From Selaginella moellendorffii (taxonomy: Eukaryota > Streptophyta > Lycopodiopsida > Selaginellales > Selaginellaceae): a DNA stretch of 64,000 nt. The position numbers and the translations under genes are program-made. Within the stretch, counting starts at the first letter, position 1. The number at the start of each line of letters is the position of its first letter. The notes beneath the pieces are model-generated. The model saw only the letters and a program-made list of their open reading frames with translations, did no database searches and was not told where the DNA came from. This document shows positions 8,397-20,739 of this stretch, piece by piece. The stretch spans positions 15,158 through 79,157 of the forward strand of contig NW_003314423.1 of NCBI RefSeq assembly GCF_000143415.4, written 5' to 3'.

Positions 8397-10862
8397 ATGA
8401 ACGCGGCCGCCTATGCCCGGCTCATCAAATCCTACACCGTCTCTCGCGATCTCGTCCAGGGCAAGTGCGTCCACGTCCAGATCCTCCACTCCCATCTCGC
8501 CACCAACACCTTTCTCGCTAATCTCATCGTCGAGATGTATGGCAAATGTGGTAGCCTGGGCGATGCGCGAGCGGTTTTTCACTCCCTGCCCTCGCCCAAT
8601 CTCTTCTCCTGGAATATCGTCATCTCGGCGTGTGCCGCGAATGGGGATTTCTTCGAGGCCATGCGCCTCTTCCACGCCATGCCCGAAAAGACCCAAATCG
8701 CAGCCACTGTGATGATCCGTGTCTATACAGAGCTTGGTCACATAGAAGAAGCAAGGTCTATTTTTGAGAATTTGCCACGGCGAGATCCAGTATCCTGGAC
8801 TTGCCTGCTTCAAGCATATGCCACACAGGGGCATCCAGTGCTGGCAAAACTTCTTTTTGACAAGATGCCCGAGTGGGATGTGGTGTCATCTACGGCAGCG
8901 ATGGGTGCTTGCGTACACTGTGGCTTTTTGGGTGACGCAAAAGTTATGTTTGATCGTATGTCAAGACGCAATGTAGTCACTTGGACGACACTTATTTCAG
9001 CAAATGCCTCTATTGGGCATTTGCTATATTTTGCAAGAGAAGCGTTTGATCGAATGCCTGAGAGGAACATCGTCACCTGGAACGCGATGATCTCTGGCTA
9101 TGGCGAGGCCGGTGAAGTAGCCGAGTCGCGGAGGCTTTTCGACTCCATGGCCGAGCAGAACGTTATCTCCTGGAATACGATGATGGGCACTTATGCCCAG
9201 CACGGGCATCCACTGCGCGTTTGGCAGCTCTTCGATGGAATGCCGCAGCGCAACGTCGTCTCCTGGAATGGATTGATCGCCGCGCTCGCAATCAACGATC
9301 TGGAGCTCATGGACCAGGTGTTCGATCGGATGCCCCACACGGATTCCATCTCGTGGAACACGGTGATGACGGCGCACGCCCAATCCGGGGACCTGGAGCG
9401 CGCCAAGGCGGCGTTTGATCGATCGCCCAGGAGAGATCTCGTGTCCTGGAACGGGATGATCGCGGCGTACGCGCAGCACAGCCAGATGGATCGAGCGAGA
9501 GTGGTGTTTGACATGATGGGCGATCGAAACACCACGTCCTGGAACACCATGGCCGAGGGCTACTGCCGGAGTGGATGTGTTCCGGAGGCGTGCTCAATCT
9601 TCCACGGCAGCCCACAGCGCGATCTCCTCTCCTGGACCGCGATGATGGTCGCGTTCGCGGAGAACGGGATCGTCGACGGCGTCAAGAACCTCTTCGACCG
9701 GATCCCGCACAGGGACGCGGTGTGCTGCACGGCGATGCTGGACGCGCTGGCGGCGCAGGGGCGCGTGATCGAGGCGGATGAGGTGTTTGCCTCGATGCGC
9801 GAGAGGGATGGAGCGGCTTGGAACGCGATGATCCAGGCCAATGTCGTCAACGCGCGCCTGGATCAAGCCAAGGAGCTCTTCGATCAGATGGACCGCCGGT
9901 GCCGGATCTCCTGGGACACGCTGCTTCAGGGGTTTGTGGCCGATCGATCCGTGGAGTGCGCCAAGGATCTGTACGATCGGATGTCCCAGCACGGGGTCTC
10001 ATCGTGGACGTCGATGATTCAAGCATTTGCCCAAAGAGGGCATTTCGAGAAAGCTAAGGATATCTTCACTCATATGCCACGAAGGGATGTCATTGTGTGG
10101 ACGGCTTTGCTATCCGTGTTCTCGCAGGAGGGCCAATTGCAGTTTGCTACAGAGGTTTTCGAGCGAATTCCACAGGCAAATCTCGTCTCGTGGGCTGCAA
10201 TCGTTGCAGCAAATGCCCAAAACGGGGATATTGGACGCGCGAAAGAGCTGCTTGATTGCATGCCCGAAAGCACTGTCTCCGCCTGCAACATTCTTATCGG
10301 TTCATACGCGCAGCACGGCAGGTTGGCGGAGGCGAAAGCCCTCTTCGACACAATGCAGGAAAGAGATACTGTCTCCTGGACCGCGCTCGCAACAGCGAAT
10401 GCCCACGCGGGGCATCACGGCGCCGTGCAGCTACTCTTCGCATCGATGCTGCTCGACGGGATCAAGCCGGACGAGCTGACGTTCCTGTGCCTGCTCTCGT
10501 CGGTGGCATACACGGGCATCGTGGACGAGGTCCGAGAGAGGTTCATGGCAATGGTGGCGGACAATTTCGTGGAGCCGACGCTGCAGCACTACTGCTGCCT
10601 CATCGCAGCACTGGCGAGGGCGGGGAGGCTTCGCGATGCCGAGGAGCTCATTCACTCGATGCCATTCATGCCCGAGCAAGTGGCGTGGATGACACTCTTG
10701 TCAGCGTCAAGAAACGACACTGATTTGGTGCGTGGGCGTCACGCAGCGCAGCATGTCATGAGGATCAAACCGCAAGACTCTGCATCGTATGTGTTGCTCT
10801 TCAACCTCTACAGTCATGGTCTAGCAAGTTCGGAAAATGTAGTAAAAGAGCGAATGAAATAG
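8397..10862 (+). CDS. PPR protein, 821 residues, E-like tail (intact copy of a three-copy module)
   Basis: This intron-less gene starts at the ATG at 8397. More than 20 repeats of about 31 residues follow, such as NVVTWTTLISANASIGH and DLVSWNGMIAAYAQHS. The end (AWMTLLSASRNDTDLVRG, then SASYVLLFNLYSHG) resembles an E motif; there is no DYW domain. It is expected to bind organelle RNA in a sequence-specific way, with editing or processing as the likely outcome. No clear transit peptide is visible: the protein begins MNAAAYARLIKSY, which is already repeat-like, so an unseen upstream exon is possible. Two decayed copies lie at about 53.7-55.4 kb and 61.9-62.6 kb. Confidence 0.92.
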   Translation: MNAAAYARLIKSYTVSRDLVQGKCVHVQILHSHLATNTFLANLIVEMYGKCGSLGDARAVFHSLPSPNLFSWNIVISACAANGDFFEAMRLFHAMPEKTQIAATVMIRVYTELGHIEEARSIFENLPRRDPVSWTCLLQAYATQGHPVLAKLLFDKMPEWDVVSSTAAMGACVHCGFLGDAKVMFDRMSRRNVVTWTTLISANASIGHLLYFAREAFDRMPERNIVTWNAMISGYGEAGEVAESRRLFDSMAEQNVISWNTMMGTYAQHGHPLRVWQLFDGMPQRNVVSWNGLIAALAINDLELMDQVFDRMPHTDSISWNTVMTAHAQSGDLERAKAAFDRSPRRDLVSWNGMIAAYAQHSQMDRARVVFDMMGDRNTTSWNTMAEGYCRSGCVPEACSIFHGSPQRDLLSWTAMMVAFAENGIVDGVKNLFDRIPHRDAVCCTAMLDALAAQGRVIEADEVFASMRERDGAAWNAMIQANVVNARLDQAKELFDQMDRRCRISWDTLLQGFVADRSVECAKDLYDRMSQHGVSSWTSMIQAFAQRGHFEKAKDIFTHMPRRDVIVWTALLSVFSQEGQLQFATEVFERIPQANLVSWAAIVAANAQNGDIGRAKELLDCMPESTVSACNILIGSYAQHGRLAEAKALFDTMQERDTVSWTALATANAHAGHHGAVQLLFASMLLDGIKPDELTFLCLLSSVAYTGIVDEVRERFMAMVADNFVEPTLQHYCCLIAALARAGRLRDAEELIHSMPFMPEQVAWMTLLSASRNDTDLVRGRHAAQHVMRIKPQDSASYVLLFNLYSHGLASSENVVKERMK

Positions 10863-10897
10863 ATTCTTTCTTCAAGCAAAGAGCGAATAAAATTTTA

Positions 10898-10969
10898 CGC
10901 CGTTGCCGGGGATCGAACCCGGGTCGTCCGCGTGACAGGCGGAAATACTCACCAGTATACTACAACGAC
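10898..10969 (-). tRNA. tRNA-Asp (GUC)
   Basis: The minus strand folds as a 72-nt tRNA. The seven-base acceptor GTCGTTG pairs with CAACGGC, and G is the discriminator. The anticodon loop sits in CCTGTCACG with anticodon GTC. The T arm is CCGGG TTCGATC CCCGG, matching the box B promoter, and the 5' half carries a D-arm and box A region. It differs little from common plant nuclear tRNA-Asp. It lies 35 bp after the PPR gene and belongs to the module that was copied twice elsewhere in the window. Confidence 0.93.
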
Positions 10970-11104
10970 TTTGCTTATACAAACTTGATTATCAGGGTTA
11001 AAACTAATCTAGGTTCACGGAAAACAGAATGTTTATACGGCCGAGACGCGTCCTCTTGCTAGTGCGCTGCGATCTTTCATTTGGATCCCTTGATCTCTTT
11101 TGCA

Positions 11105-11573
11105 ATGAATCCCTTCGCTGTGAGCGTCCCAACACTCACAGCACCAAAAGAGGCAATGAATGACGAGCAGGCAATGGATGAGCACGAGCTTTTGCTTCGT
11201 TTGCAGTCATCTATGGACAGCCAAGGCACTCCATGCCCACGCTCGATCGATTGCCCTCCCTGAGAATACATACCTCCTCAACCATGTCATCCAACCATGC
11301 ATGGCTCATCTTCAATGCCATCGAGCCCAAGCATTCCTTCTCCTGGGATTTCATGCTCATTGCCTACATATGCAGTGAGAGGCCAAGGCCTTGTTCGATG
11401 CGATATCCAGCTGGAATCTCGTTGCTTGGAATGTTATGCTGTGCCTGTATGCCCAGACTGGGCATTTGGATGTGCAAAGTTACAACCTTGTATCATTAAA
11501 TGCCTTGATATTTGCTTATGCTATCAATGGCCACACGAAAAAGGCTAAACAGTTGTTTGACTCTATGCCTTAA
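11105..11573 (+). pseudogene. Broken N-terminal remnant of a PPR gene (module copy 1)
   Basis: The region begins with an ATG reading MNPFAVSVPTLTAPKEAMND, then a charged stretch and remains of two or three PPR repeats (FDAISSWNLVAWNVMLCLYA, QSYNLVSLNALIFAYAING). The frame is lost more than once between them. It ends with FDSMP and TAA at 11571-11573, with no further repeats. The same remnant, better preserved, lies at 62844-63358, and another at 55648-56142. It may be the 5' end of a former full-length PPR gene cut before duplication. Confidence 0.75.
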
Positions 11574-14500
11574 AGAAGCTAATGGAGCAGCCAACTCCAA
11601 ATGCAATTGGATCCACAATCTCATCCCACTATCCAGATCTATACTTTAGGTATTGAATGCATATATTAGCCTCATATATTTATTAAATTCTTTGGCATGT
11701 TCTTCCTCTAGTATAGTTATTTTCTACCTCCAATGCTCCAAGAGCAATGTCAATATTTTTTCTTCAAGATCTTGCTCTATATATGGTAGGAGAGATTAAT
11801 GTAAATATGTATTATCTTTGGTGTCCTATATGCTATTTTTATTTGAACAAGATAGATGGTTATATGAGTTTGGTAAGTTTTATTGAGCATTATTGCAAAT
11901 GCCCAAGAGTGGGTTTAGAAGGTGTGCACTTGTGGATATATAAGAAAATAAAAAAAGAATTAAAGACACACAACTATTATGATTTCATAGTGAAAAACAA
12001 TATTTTATTAGTGAATATTGTATCAATGTTTGCTGAATATGGGATATTTAGGCCACCGTTTAACGTAATATGAAAGTCATTATGAGTAAAGTGGAGAATC
12101 TTATATTTTTTAGAATGATAGTATTCTAGTATGTATAAAGACATTATTATATATACAAGTGGTTTTGACACTATTATAATTTAAAGTCTTATTTTTGAGA
12201 CTGACAATCTACACTTTCAAAAACCCCTAAATACCGACAAGGGATGCTATCAATATTGAAAATTCAATTTATTTAATATGTAAGAATGGCTAGAGAGAAT
12301 GTTGTTACTATTTGCACTTGGTCCCCATGTATTTTATATAAATCTCTACCTCTATCTCTAAGTTCTACTAACATTCCACCCTTCCCTCCACATAACAATT
12401 ATTATAAGGCTCTTCTTTTTGTAACCCCTATTTGGATAAGATAGAAGGCTACATAGGTCTAAAAATTTTAAAGAGCATTGTCACAATTGCCCAAGAACTA
12501 GTATAAAAGGTGTGTATAAATAAATGTATAGGAAAATCAAGAAAGAGTTAAGAATATAAAATTATTATTATTTTATGGTGAGGAACAATATTCCATTAGT
12601 AAATACTACATTCACAAGTGTTGAATATAGAATTTTTTAGGCCACCCTACTAAAGTTCTAGCTACTAATAATTCTTATATTATGATATTATCCATCCCCC
12701 CCTTGCCATTTTTTTTATAAAAAAATGGTATTACCTGTAGGTAATAAACTCATAATACTAGTAATTATGAAATTTGACAAATTGACATTGTAACTATCTC
12801 TAACATTGACACTTTCACTATCACTATTTTTGACATTATCACTATCATTATCACATTGATATGTGACATGCTTTTCTCATTGCAAGTGGATGCATTCAAC
12901 TGTCTTTTACTGTATTATTAATAAAAGATTTTTTATATGACTCCTCAATTCAGGGGAAGATTCATATTGCATATGTTGTGCCATGCATACCTAGGAAGAC
13001 TTCTAGAAAACTAAATATATATTATATATAAATTTTTAAAACATCATAAATTACCTTTTAGAAACAACTAATAGAGAAGGATGAAAATCTCTAAAATGGC
13101 ATTTGAAGAACTTATATTCTTCAATTGCAAACACTAATCTGCTAGAGTCATGTGTTGCCTCAACCATTAAATCACTACTTGTTGTGCAATCAATGACAAC
13201 ACCCTTAGTTGGGCAATAAAGTTCAAGTAGGATATACATTGCCAATGGAGATTAGAACCAATACACAAACAATGTGTTGTGGATGTTATTGTCTATAAAA
13301 TTTAGTATGATGTCAGTAGAGTTATTATACTTTGGCAAAACCTATGCAACACACTTGCTATCACGAAAACCTTTATTTTCTCTTCTATAGAACACATGGT
13401 AAGTCTATATCATAACTTGAATAATAAAACTTTAAAGACAACCCAAAACACAAGATAATTTCTTACCTTCTTTGGCATGCCTAAGATGCCTTTGGTCTCG
13501 ACCCTAACACTATCCATGATGCACCCGAAAGAGAACTTCTTGAAGTTGACTTGAGTTGCATACCTCATGAGGTAAGATATCCAATTGGGGTCATTTGGGA
13601 GAATGAAGGTAATTTGATCAGTTGTATAAAGGAGAACTACTGCTAGAAGGAATGCATCCTTTAAGTGGTGTTTAGTCAGGATGTTTCAGCTTGGAACATC
13701 ACCATTAACATTTGGAAAACCATTTAGCATATCAAAGAGCACGAAGTTTGTGCTCTTGAGTAGTTGCCTATAGATCTTTTGATAAAAACTCTCCAACTCC
13801 CAAGGACAAATTTGCAATTCCCAAGGTCAAGTTTGCTTTATCGCTGTTGGAAACTTCATTGTTGTCATGTATATGCCTCCATCTCTTATGCCATGCTTCA
13901 GGAGTTGATTGCATATCGGTGTTTCAAGAGGAATGCCTTTATATCAGAAATACCTACAATAGAATATAAAAAAATTAAGTATAGTTGAGAAATTGTATAT
14001 TACTTAAAAGCTACTTGCCATATGAAGTAAAGTTGGCCAAGATGTTTATCAAATGGAGTCATGCTGGTGGCCTTCTTTGGCAATCAATCATCTTTGAGTT
14101 TTGTAAGCTCAATGGTGATGAAGTCCTTGAATAAAAGTTATTTAGGATCATCCCCTATGAAAGGCACCAGAAACATCTCCCTTTCATATATAGTTTGTGA
14201 AATGTAGATGGTCCTCCTCATCACAGTTTCCATCATATTATCCAAACTTTTTTCTCCTTCCCTGAGTCTGTTATTGAGGTCATTCAAAATATGTATCTGC
14301 TCCTCATATGTAACTTTTGACTTTGAGATGTTGTAAATAATCTTATTTGGAGTTTTTCCCACTAGAAAACAACTTTTGTGAGTAACCTTCAAGTAAATGC
14401 ACATAATACTTACTTTCATGATAAGCAATCTCTATTTTAATATCAAACCACTCCTTTGGGCATCAAGGGTCGGCCACGTTGAGTAATTGTTTTTACCTTT

Positions 14501-15598
14501 CTTTTCTTTATGATGTCAATTGCAGGTAAATGCTCTAAAAGTTCTTGATTATTTTCAGCTTGATGTGATTGTGCACATACGTCTTGACTAACCTTCACCA
14601 ACGGCTGAAGACAACACAAACATTCAGTGATAAGAAGTATACTAAGAAGAACATATCTTACTCCATACAGCTATCATAAAAGCTACTAGATTCTTATACC
14701 ATTTATTGGCATCTTAACAACCTCGTTAATGCCAAATAAGTGATGCTAAATCGTCACCATAGTGGCTGTAGAATGCATCCTTGTTGAGATTGGCAAGAAA
14801 CTGGATCTACTTGATATCATGCACTAGGCTTTACTTCTGCACTGCAAATTGTCCCAACCTGCAAAACATAAATTTGATAGAGGTTTTTACGCATTAATTT
14901 TGTGATAAACTATCACAAGCCTTACCATATCTAGAGATCCTCTCACATATACATGTCCAACTAAAACATTGATGTGATAGATAGGATTGTGTCAAAAGCA
15001 TGCATTAATGCACTTCATCTACACACACTAGTGATGATTCCCGTCGATAATGTAAAACATTTTCCCCACAAATTGTTGAGTCTTGAGACAGTTCAAAAGC
15101 ATGTTGTCAAATTTGTGGGTCTTCATTTTCCATATGTCATCCCAAACCCTCTCAATTTCCAGTGACACTGAGAGGGTATTTGTTGTTCTTGGCTTGAACA
15201 CCAAAACAAGGAATATACTTATATTTGTCCCAAAGCCGTTCAATTTGTAAAGATTATAGATGTCCATGTTGATGAAGTGAGGTGAAGCAAACTAAACAAT
15301 GCTTATCTGAGTGAATTGACATAGTGTAATTTTTTAGATCATGTCTCTTAAGCCTTCCCATATGAGAGACTCGAGAATCATGTGAATGGCTTTCTCTTGG
15401 AAGTGCTTGTCCATAATATATTCAAGTAACTCCACTTCTCTTTCAGCTTTAGTTACACCTCCAATAACACCATTATCAAATCTAGCCCCCAATTCAAGCC
15501 CAACACCCTCTTGAAGCATACATAGGCACTACTTTATAATGTAGTTAGTTTTTGCCATATTTTGCAAATATGTTAAGAGTAGTGGCATTGAGGGGGGG
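11574..15598. other. AT-rich gene-free region
   Basis: The only open frames are short (under about 110 codons), and I recognise none. Two stretches at about 11815-12060 and 12425-12640 resemble each other (GGTTATATGAGTTTGG..GAGCATTATTGCAAATGCCC compared with GGCTACATAGG..GAGCATTGTCACAATTGCCC), so this is partly a diverged duplication. The rest is probably decayed transposon sequence. Minus-strand fragments at 14138-14428 and 15028-15267 are too short to assign. Confidence 0.4.
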
Positions 15599-15698
15599 NN
15601 NNNNNNNNNNNNNNNNNNNNNNNNNNNNNNNNNNNNNNNNNNNNNNNNNNNNNNNNNNNNNNNNNNNNNNNNNNNNNNNNNNNNNNNNNNNNNNNNNN
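15599..15698. other. Assembly gap (100 N)
   Basis: Exactly 100 undetermined bases, a common placeholder for a scaffold gap of unknown size. Composition changes sharply across it, from AT-rich on the left to GC-rich tandem repeat on the right. The true distance and even adjacency are therefore uncertain. Confidence 0.99.
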
Positions 15699-15709
15699 GT
15701 AATCCCCGG

Positions 15710-16020
15710 TATACCACTCTGGTGGGCCGCCCCAGTTGACTCAACATGCATAGGCCAGTTCAACTCAATGCCACTGCGGCATTGAGTCGAACGGCCTATC
15801 CTGCATAGGTTGAGGCAGGTGCGGTTCTCAAGCCAGTTCACTAGCGTACTAGGCTCAATTGAGCACCTAGGCCACCTATCCTGCATGGGCTGAGGCAGGC
15901 GCAGTGGGCCAGTTCATTGGTGTACCAGGCCCAGCCAAGCACCTGGGCCACCCGTCTTGTACAGGCTGGTTCACCAGCATATCAGGCCTAGCTGCCTGGG
16001 CCGCCTGGGTTGTGGCATGC
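15710..16020 (+). repeat. Tandem repeat of 76-78 bp units, at least three copies
   Basis: Units start with GCCAGTTCA at 15754, 15832 and 15908. They share internal words such as CCTATCCTGCAT and TGAGGCAGG. A fourth, truncated unit follows near 15964. Coding frames through it are artefacts of the repeat. It directly abuts the assembly gap, which probably reflects collapse of a longer array. Confidence 0.75.
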
Positions 16021-16620
16021 TGCATATGGCAGATGGCATGCCAAGTGGCATGATTCTGCAGCTGTTGTGCCTTGCCCTACAAGATGCCATGGGCCACATG
16101 TCCCATGAAGCACATTATCCTGGCCAAGCACGGTTCATTGGCATACCATAGGCTACAGCATTGTGCTGGCAAGGCATGGAAGCCACGGTGTTGTGCGGTG
16201 TGGCATGCCATATTGGCCCGTATGCCCCACGTGGCACAACATTGTGGCCCATATCTGCCAACATTGGCACCGCCGCAACCTGTACACCCCACGTGGCATG
16301 GCCCCACAGCCCATGTGTGCCGCACTGCACACTATCCTGGTCAAGCTGGTGCACCGTGGGCAATGACAATGCTCCGCCTGCTGATGCCCATAGTATGCCA
16401 GCGTACTATGGGGCTTGGTTGCAGATGAGGTGTGTGGGCTTGGCCTGCAGGGTGCAGCATAGGGGGTGGCCTGACCTGCGCGGTGCTCAACTTAGCACAT
16501 GTGCAATAGTAGTGTGCAGCCCAGTTTGCATGGCAAGTGGAGGTGGTGGCATAGTGGCATCGAGCGATGTTGAAAGATGTAGATTGAGGTGGCACTATGA
16601 GGGGGAGGAGGAGAAAAAAT
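16021..16620. other. GC-rich low-complexity sequence
   Basis: This stretch is rich in short words such as GGCATG, TGGCAT and CCACGTGGCA. It opens in several frames on both strands without any recognisable protein. It may continue the degenerate array on its left. Confidence 0.4.
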
Positions 16621-19600
16621 AAGCCTTACTCTTAGTGGCATTGTTTTTGATGTTGATAGATTCCACAGAGTCACTCTTATCATAGTCATTCATTGTGGTT
16701 GTAGTAATTTTTATATGTCCATTATGTTGCAATTATTCGCTAGCAATCTACAATTTCTACTCTGTCCTAGATTTGATCACGTGACAAAGTCCTTGAGTTA
16801 TAACCTAGGTGTGCTATAATATCACTGTGCCATAATATGGAAATAATGTGACAACCACATGTGTGGAATTGATCGCAGTATGAAATTATAAATGAGCATT
16901 ATGTGTTTTCTTGCACATTATAAAATCTTGTCATAAAATATAAGAATTTCATAATTGTAAGGTGTTATTTTCAAAGCAATATGATAGATAATTTACTATA
17001 GGTATAGATGGTAGTACATAGATAGAATATATTTAAATAAGTTCAGAAAAATGTGATGCCTTCTGGCTTTACTGAAGTACTAAAACTATGTATAATATTT
17101 AATTTTTTTGGCAATAGTTGATCGATGGTAGATCATAGAATAAAATAATTCCTATCTTTCACATTATGGCACATGCTTGAGGTGATATTTCTTTCTGTTG
17201 TACCAAAAGTTAGTCTATATAATAACTTTGAGCATGTTTTGAATTCAATGTATATTGACTTTAAATATTGTACAACATAGTCCTCTATACTTCATATAGA
17301 CCTTATTATAACAATGTTAATTAATGGTAGATCCTAGAATAAAATCACCCTTATGTTTCATATAATGGCATATTAGTAATGGCACATGTTTGAGATGATA
17401 TTTCTTTTTGTTCTAACTCTAACTTTGAGCATATTTTTGAATCTAGTAAAAAGATTGGAAGATAATATGGACATTTAGTATTGTATAACAACATAGCTTT
17501 TTTATACTTCTAATAGACTTTATCATAAAAGTTTAGATTTCCAAAACCTAAAGGTAACAAAATAGAGAGCTTTCTTATGCATTACCAATATCACCCATTG
17601 TTTTCTTTCTCACAAAGTTTTGTTTTAGAAAATTTTCTTTACCAACATTTTGATCTTTCTTGGGTTTTGTTTCATTGAAGGCTATGATTTGCAACAATAC
17701 TAGTGTAGTTGAATGATCAGAGTTTCTTCTTTCGGGTATGGGTGAAAGTGGACAGCATTGGGATTTGCAATATTCCAAATTCAAGGAGATTTGAGTTTTA
17801 TGATCTCCAATCAAAGTACGAGCCTGTGATCATGCCAAAGTGAATGTGAAGCAAGAGTCAATCGTCATCATTTCTTCTTCTTCTAATTCTAGTGGAGATG
17901 CCAGCTTAGTACTAGCCAAGACCGACTTTACCAATATTCAAAGCTGTTTGTAATGCTTTCCAGTTCTCCCACTTCTCTATCAACGTGCGCTCGTCTTTGC
18001 ATAGGCCCATTAATGAGCTCCAATCTATATACAATGGCAAACATCTTCTTTGAAATACCACCTCTTGTTAAGTCAAAATGAAAAAGGATGGAGACCAAAT
18101 AGGACATTCACAACTGGTGTAAGATCAAAACCATATATTTCTAGCATTTTGAAGGCATAGTGTCCATGGTTCATTGTGGTGGGTATTTTGATTGTGTGAA
18201 TGAAGCATGCAATCAAGAGTGCAGTAAAAATTCCATTTTTTTTAAAGGATTTATAATCAATCCTCCCATCCATGACACCATAGTGTTGGATTTAAGTATT
18301 GGTTTTGCAAGAATGCTCCATTATATCGTGTTATCTATGGGCTAAAATGTACTATTTTCTTCCAGGGGATGGAGAGGTTGGTAGAGCTGTAATACATATT
18401 GGCATGCACATATATCCAATGCAGAAAGGGATATAATGGAGTTTAGTCAACCATTTCAAAGATATAGTGCAGATAGAGATTGTGAGAAACTCATTTACAA
18501 CTCCAAAGCATATTCAAAAGACAGTGCTAAAAGATTTTATGGCAAGCATCTTACTTGATCCGGGCTACAAAAAGACTCAACTGGACAAGGCTAGCTTGCA
18601 AGAGTTACTATGATACATGCAACCTGCAACTAGCCTCAGAAGGTAAGAAAATATTATTACATACTTTTCAATAGTATCTCTTTTATATTTTGTTTTATTT
18701 AGGATAAAATCTTGGATGTGTGAATCTCGAGAGGGGAAACTCTAGTAAAAAATCGACTCTATCCTTGAACTAAAACAAATTTGTCCCTATGAGTTTATCC
18801 ATGGGAGTTTATTTCCAGATCAAGTCATTAATGAGCAAGAGCGCCCTTTGTCTTTAAAATGTTTACCATAGGTGTTACCTTTGATGTAAATGTTGTTTCT
18901 TGAATACATATATCTAAGTCAAGTAACCTTGCTAATGCATGAGTATATTTTGACCATATGGAGCGGGTAGTAAGCTGGACAACCATGGGAGCTTATGTGT
19001 ATGATCCAAGGTAGTTATGTTTTCTCACTATCTTAAAATGGTTTTAAGCATTGATTTTTTCATAAGCTACGTTCCAACTTGACAATTGTAACAGCAAAGT
19101 TTAAAGTATAAGATCAGATGGCCCAAAAAATATTTTGGAAATCCCTCTCTGATATTGTACTGAAGCGAACTGATAAGCCTACCAACGTTTGCAATTTCAT
19201 AGTAGATCGGGTTGGGGCTAATTGGAATGGCATCTAGTATTTAGGAATGGTCAACCCCTAGAAGGTTATAAAAGGACTTGTGAGTTCCATTTAGCTTAGA
19301 GCCTAAATCAACATTACCACTTTATCAAGCCAGATTTCTAATTAGCATTTAAGGAGTTGTGCAAACAATGGTAGGCTATACCTTCGATAGATAACTTATG
19401 TCTGTATACCCATCTTCATGCCACCACATTTGGATCTCATCTGCTTTTGCCATGGTTGGAGTGGTGGGAAGTTAGAATATTCTAATGGGGATATCACTTT
19501 CTTCAAGTTTGTTTTCTTTTTTCTTCTCATTTTATTACCTTTTAATATTGTTTTTTTCATTAGAACCAACCACTTGAGGATCTTGCATACACCCCAACTG

Positions 19601-19817
19601 TGAATTTCTTAGAGAATAAATATTAGAGCTAGTGTTTCTTTGAGGTAGGGAAAGGGAAGATAAGTCTATATGAAGTATGTCTATTGAATTTGATACGTAT
19701 TGTAAAGTAGTCTTCAAAAGCTTTGGCATTTGAGGAAGGAAACTATATATGAATAAGACCTTTGGTTGAAATGTTACATATTAGATGAAGAAGAAAGTGA
19801 TTTCACCAATATGAATA
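16621..19817. other. AT-rich gene-free region
   Basis: No supported gene. Two segments at about 17110-17230 and 17320-17420 are similar (words ATGGTAGATC, AGAATAAAAT, GGCACATG, GATATTTCTTT), so part is an old local duplication. The rest looks like decayed mobile-element sequence without identifiable domains. Confidence 0.4.
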
Positions 19818-20739
19818 ATGGCAACTGCAGTAAAGGAAGTGGTTTACAACACATTTATGGAGTATACTTTCGCTTCTATTAATGATATAAAGATTGTTTG
19901 CTCAAAACATCACTTTTCCTTTGCTGGTGAAGAAGTTGGCATGGACCTTGGAGTGAAAAATTTCATAAGTCTGATGTTAAGTACCATTCTATTCCAATAC
20001 ATCACCCTTAGATCAAGCCACTTTAAATGGCTGATGAAAAGAGTGCATCACAACAAGTTGAAATTGCTTACTATAGCATGGAGCCAAAGTAACAGGAAAT
20101 CACCAAGTGCCAGCAAAATCAAATGTAAAGTGTGTGGGGATGCTTTCGAGGGGCAAATGTTGGGCTTAGATCCATGGTGACAAGTTTGCTTATGTTCCAG
20201 CCTCATGTTTCCATGAGGAACAAAAGCAAGCAGGATTTTCAAGATGGTGTTGGCTATATTGTTGTAATACTGATGCCAACCATACAAAGCAGCTTGAAGA
20301 CACTATAGTGACTAAACTTGATGCAGTATCTAAAGAATGATGGGTTGCTAATGGGGTTGTACTCACTTCGAATAACATTGAAAACCTTGAGAAATTTTAT
20401 TTCAATCTTGAGCAGAGAGTTGGGACATGAGTGACAAAATCAAGATTGTTCCCATAGAGATGTATAAGAGGTTAGCAAAAATAGGTAAGGTAGTTAAATT
20501 TATTGGTATTGTCTCCAAACAAAAGTAAGGTAAAATAAACTTGGCTTAAACACTTGAGTGTGAGATTCTCTTCACAAATTACATCACTACGTTTGCAAAG
20601 GAGTACATAGTGGAGACAATTGCCATTAAAGACTTTCCTTCTTGTACATGTCCAAACTTTACAAAATACAAGGAATATAAAAAGGTATATACTCATTGCA
20701 AGCATATGTATTACATCTTTATCAACATCTTACACTAGG
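19818..20739 (+). pseudogene. Decayed SWIM zinc-finger protein, possibly transposon-derived
   Basis: An open stretch of 120 codons (19818-20180) ends with a CKVCGDAFEG motif. Further on, about 20641-20715 reads CTCPNFTKYKEYKKVYTHCKH, which fits the SWIM pattern C-x-C-xn-C-x-H. Stops and frame changes separate the pieces. SWIM fingers in plants are common in MULE transposases and FAR1-like proteins, so an old transposase is a reasonable but unproven source. Confidence 0.5.

Noticed and set aside
15957-16622. Overlapping long frames on both strands in the GC-rich block
   Set aside because: They follow low-complexity repeats and resemble no protein family.
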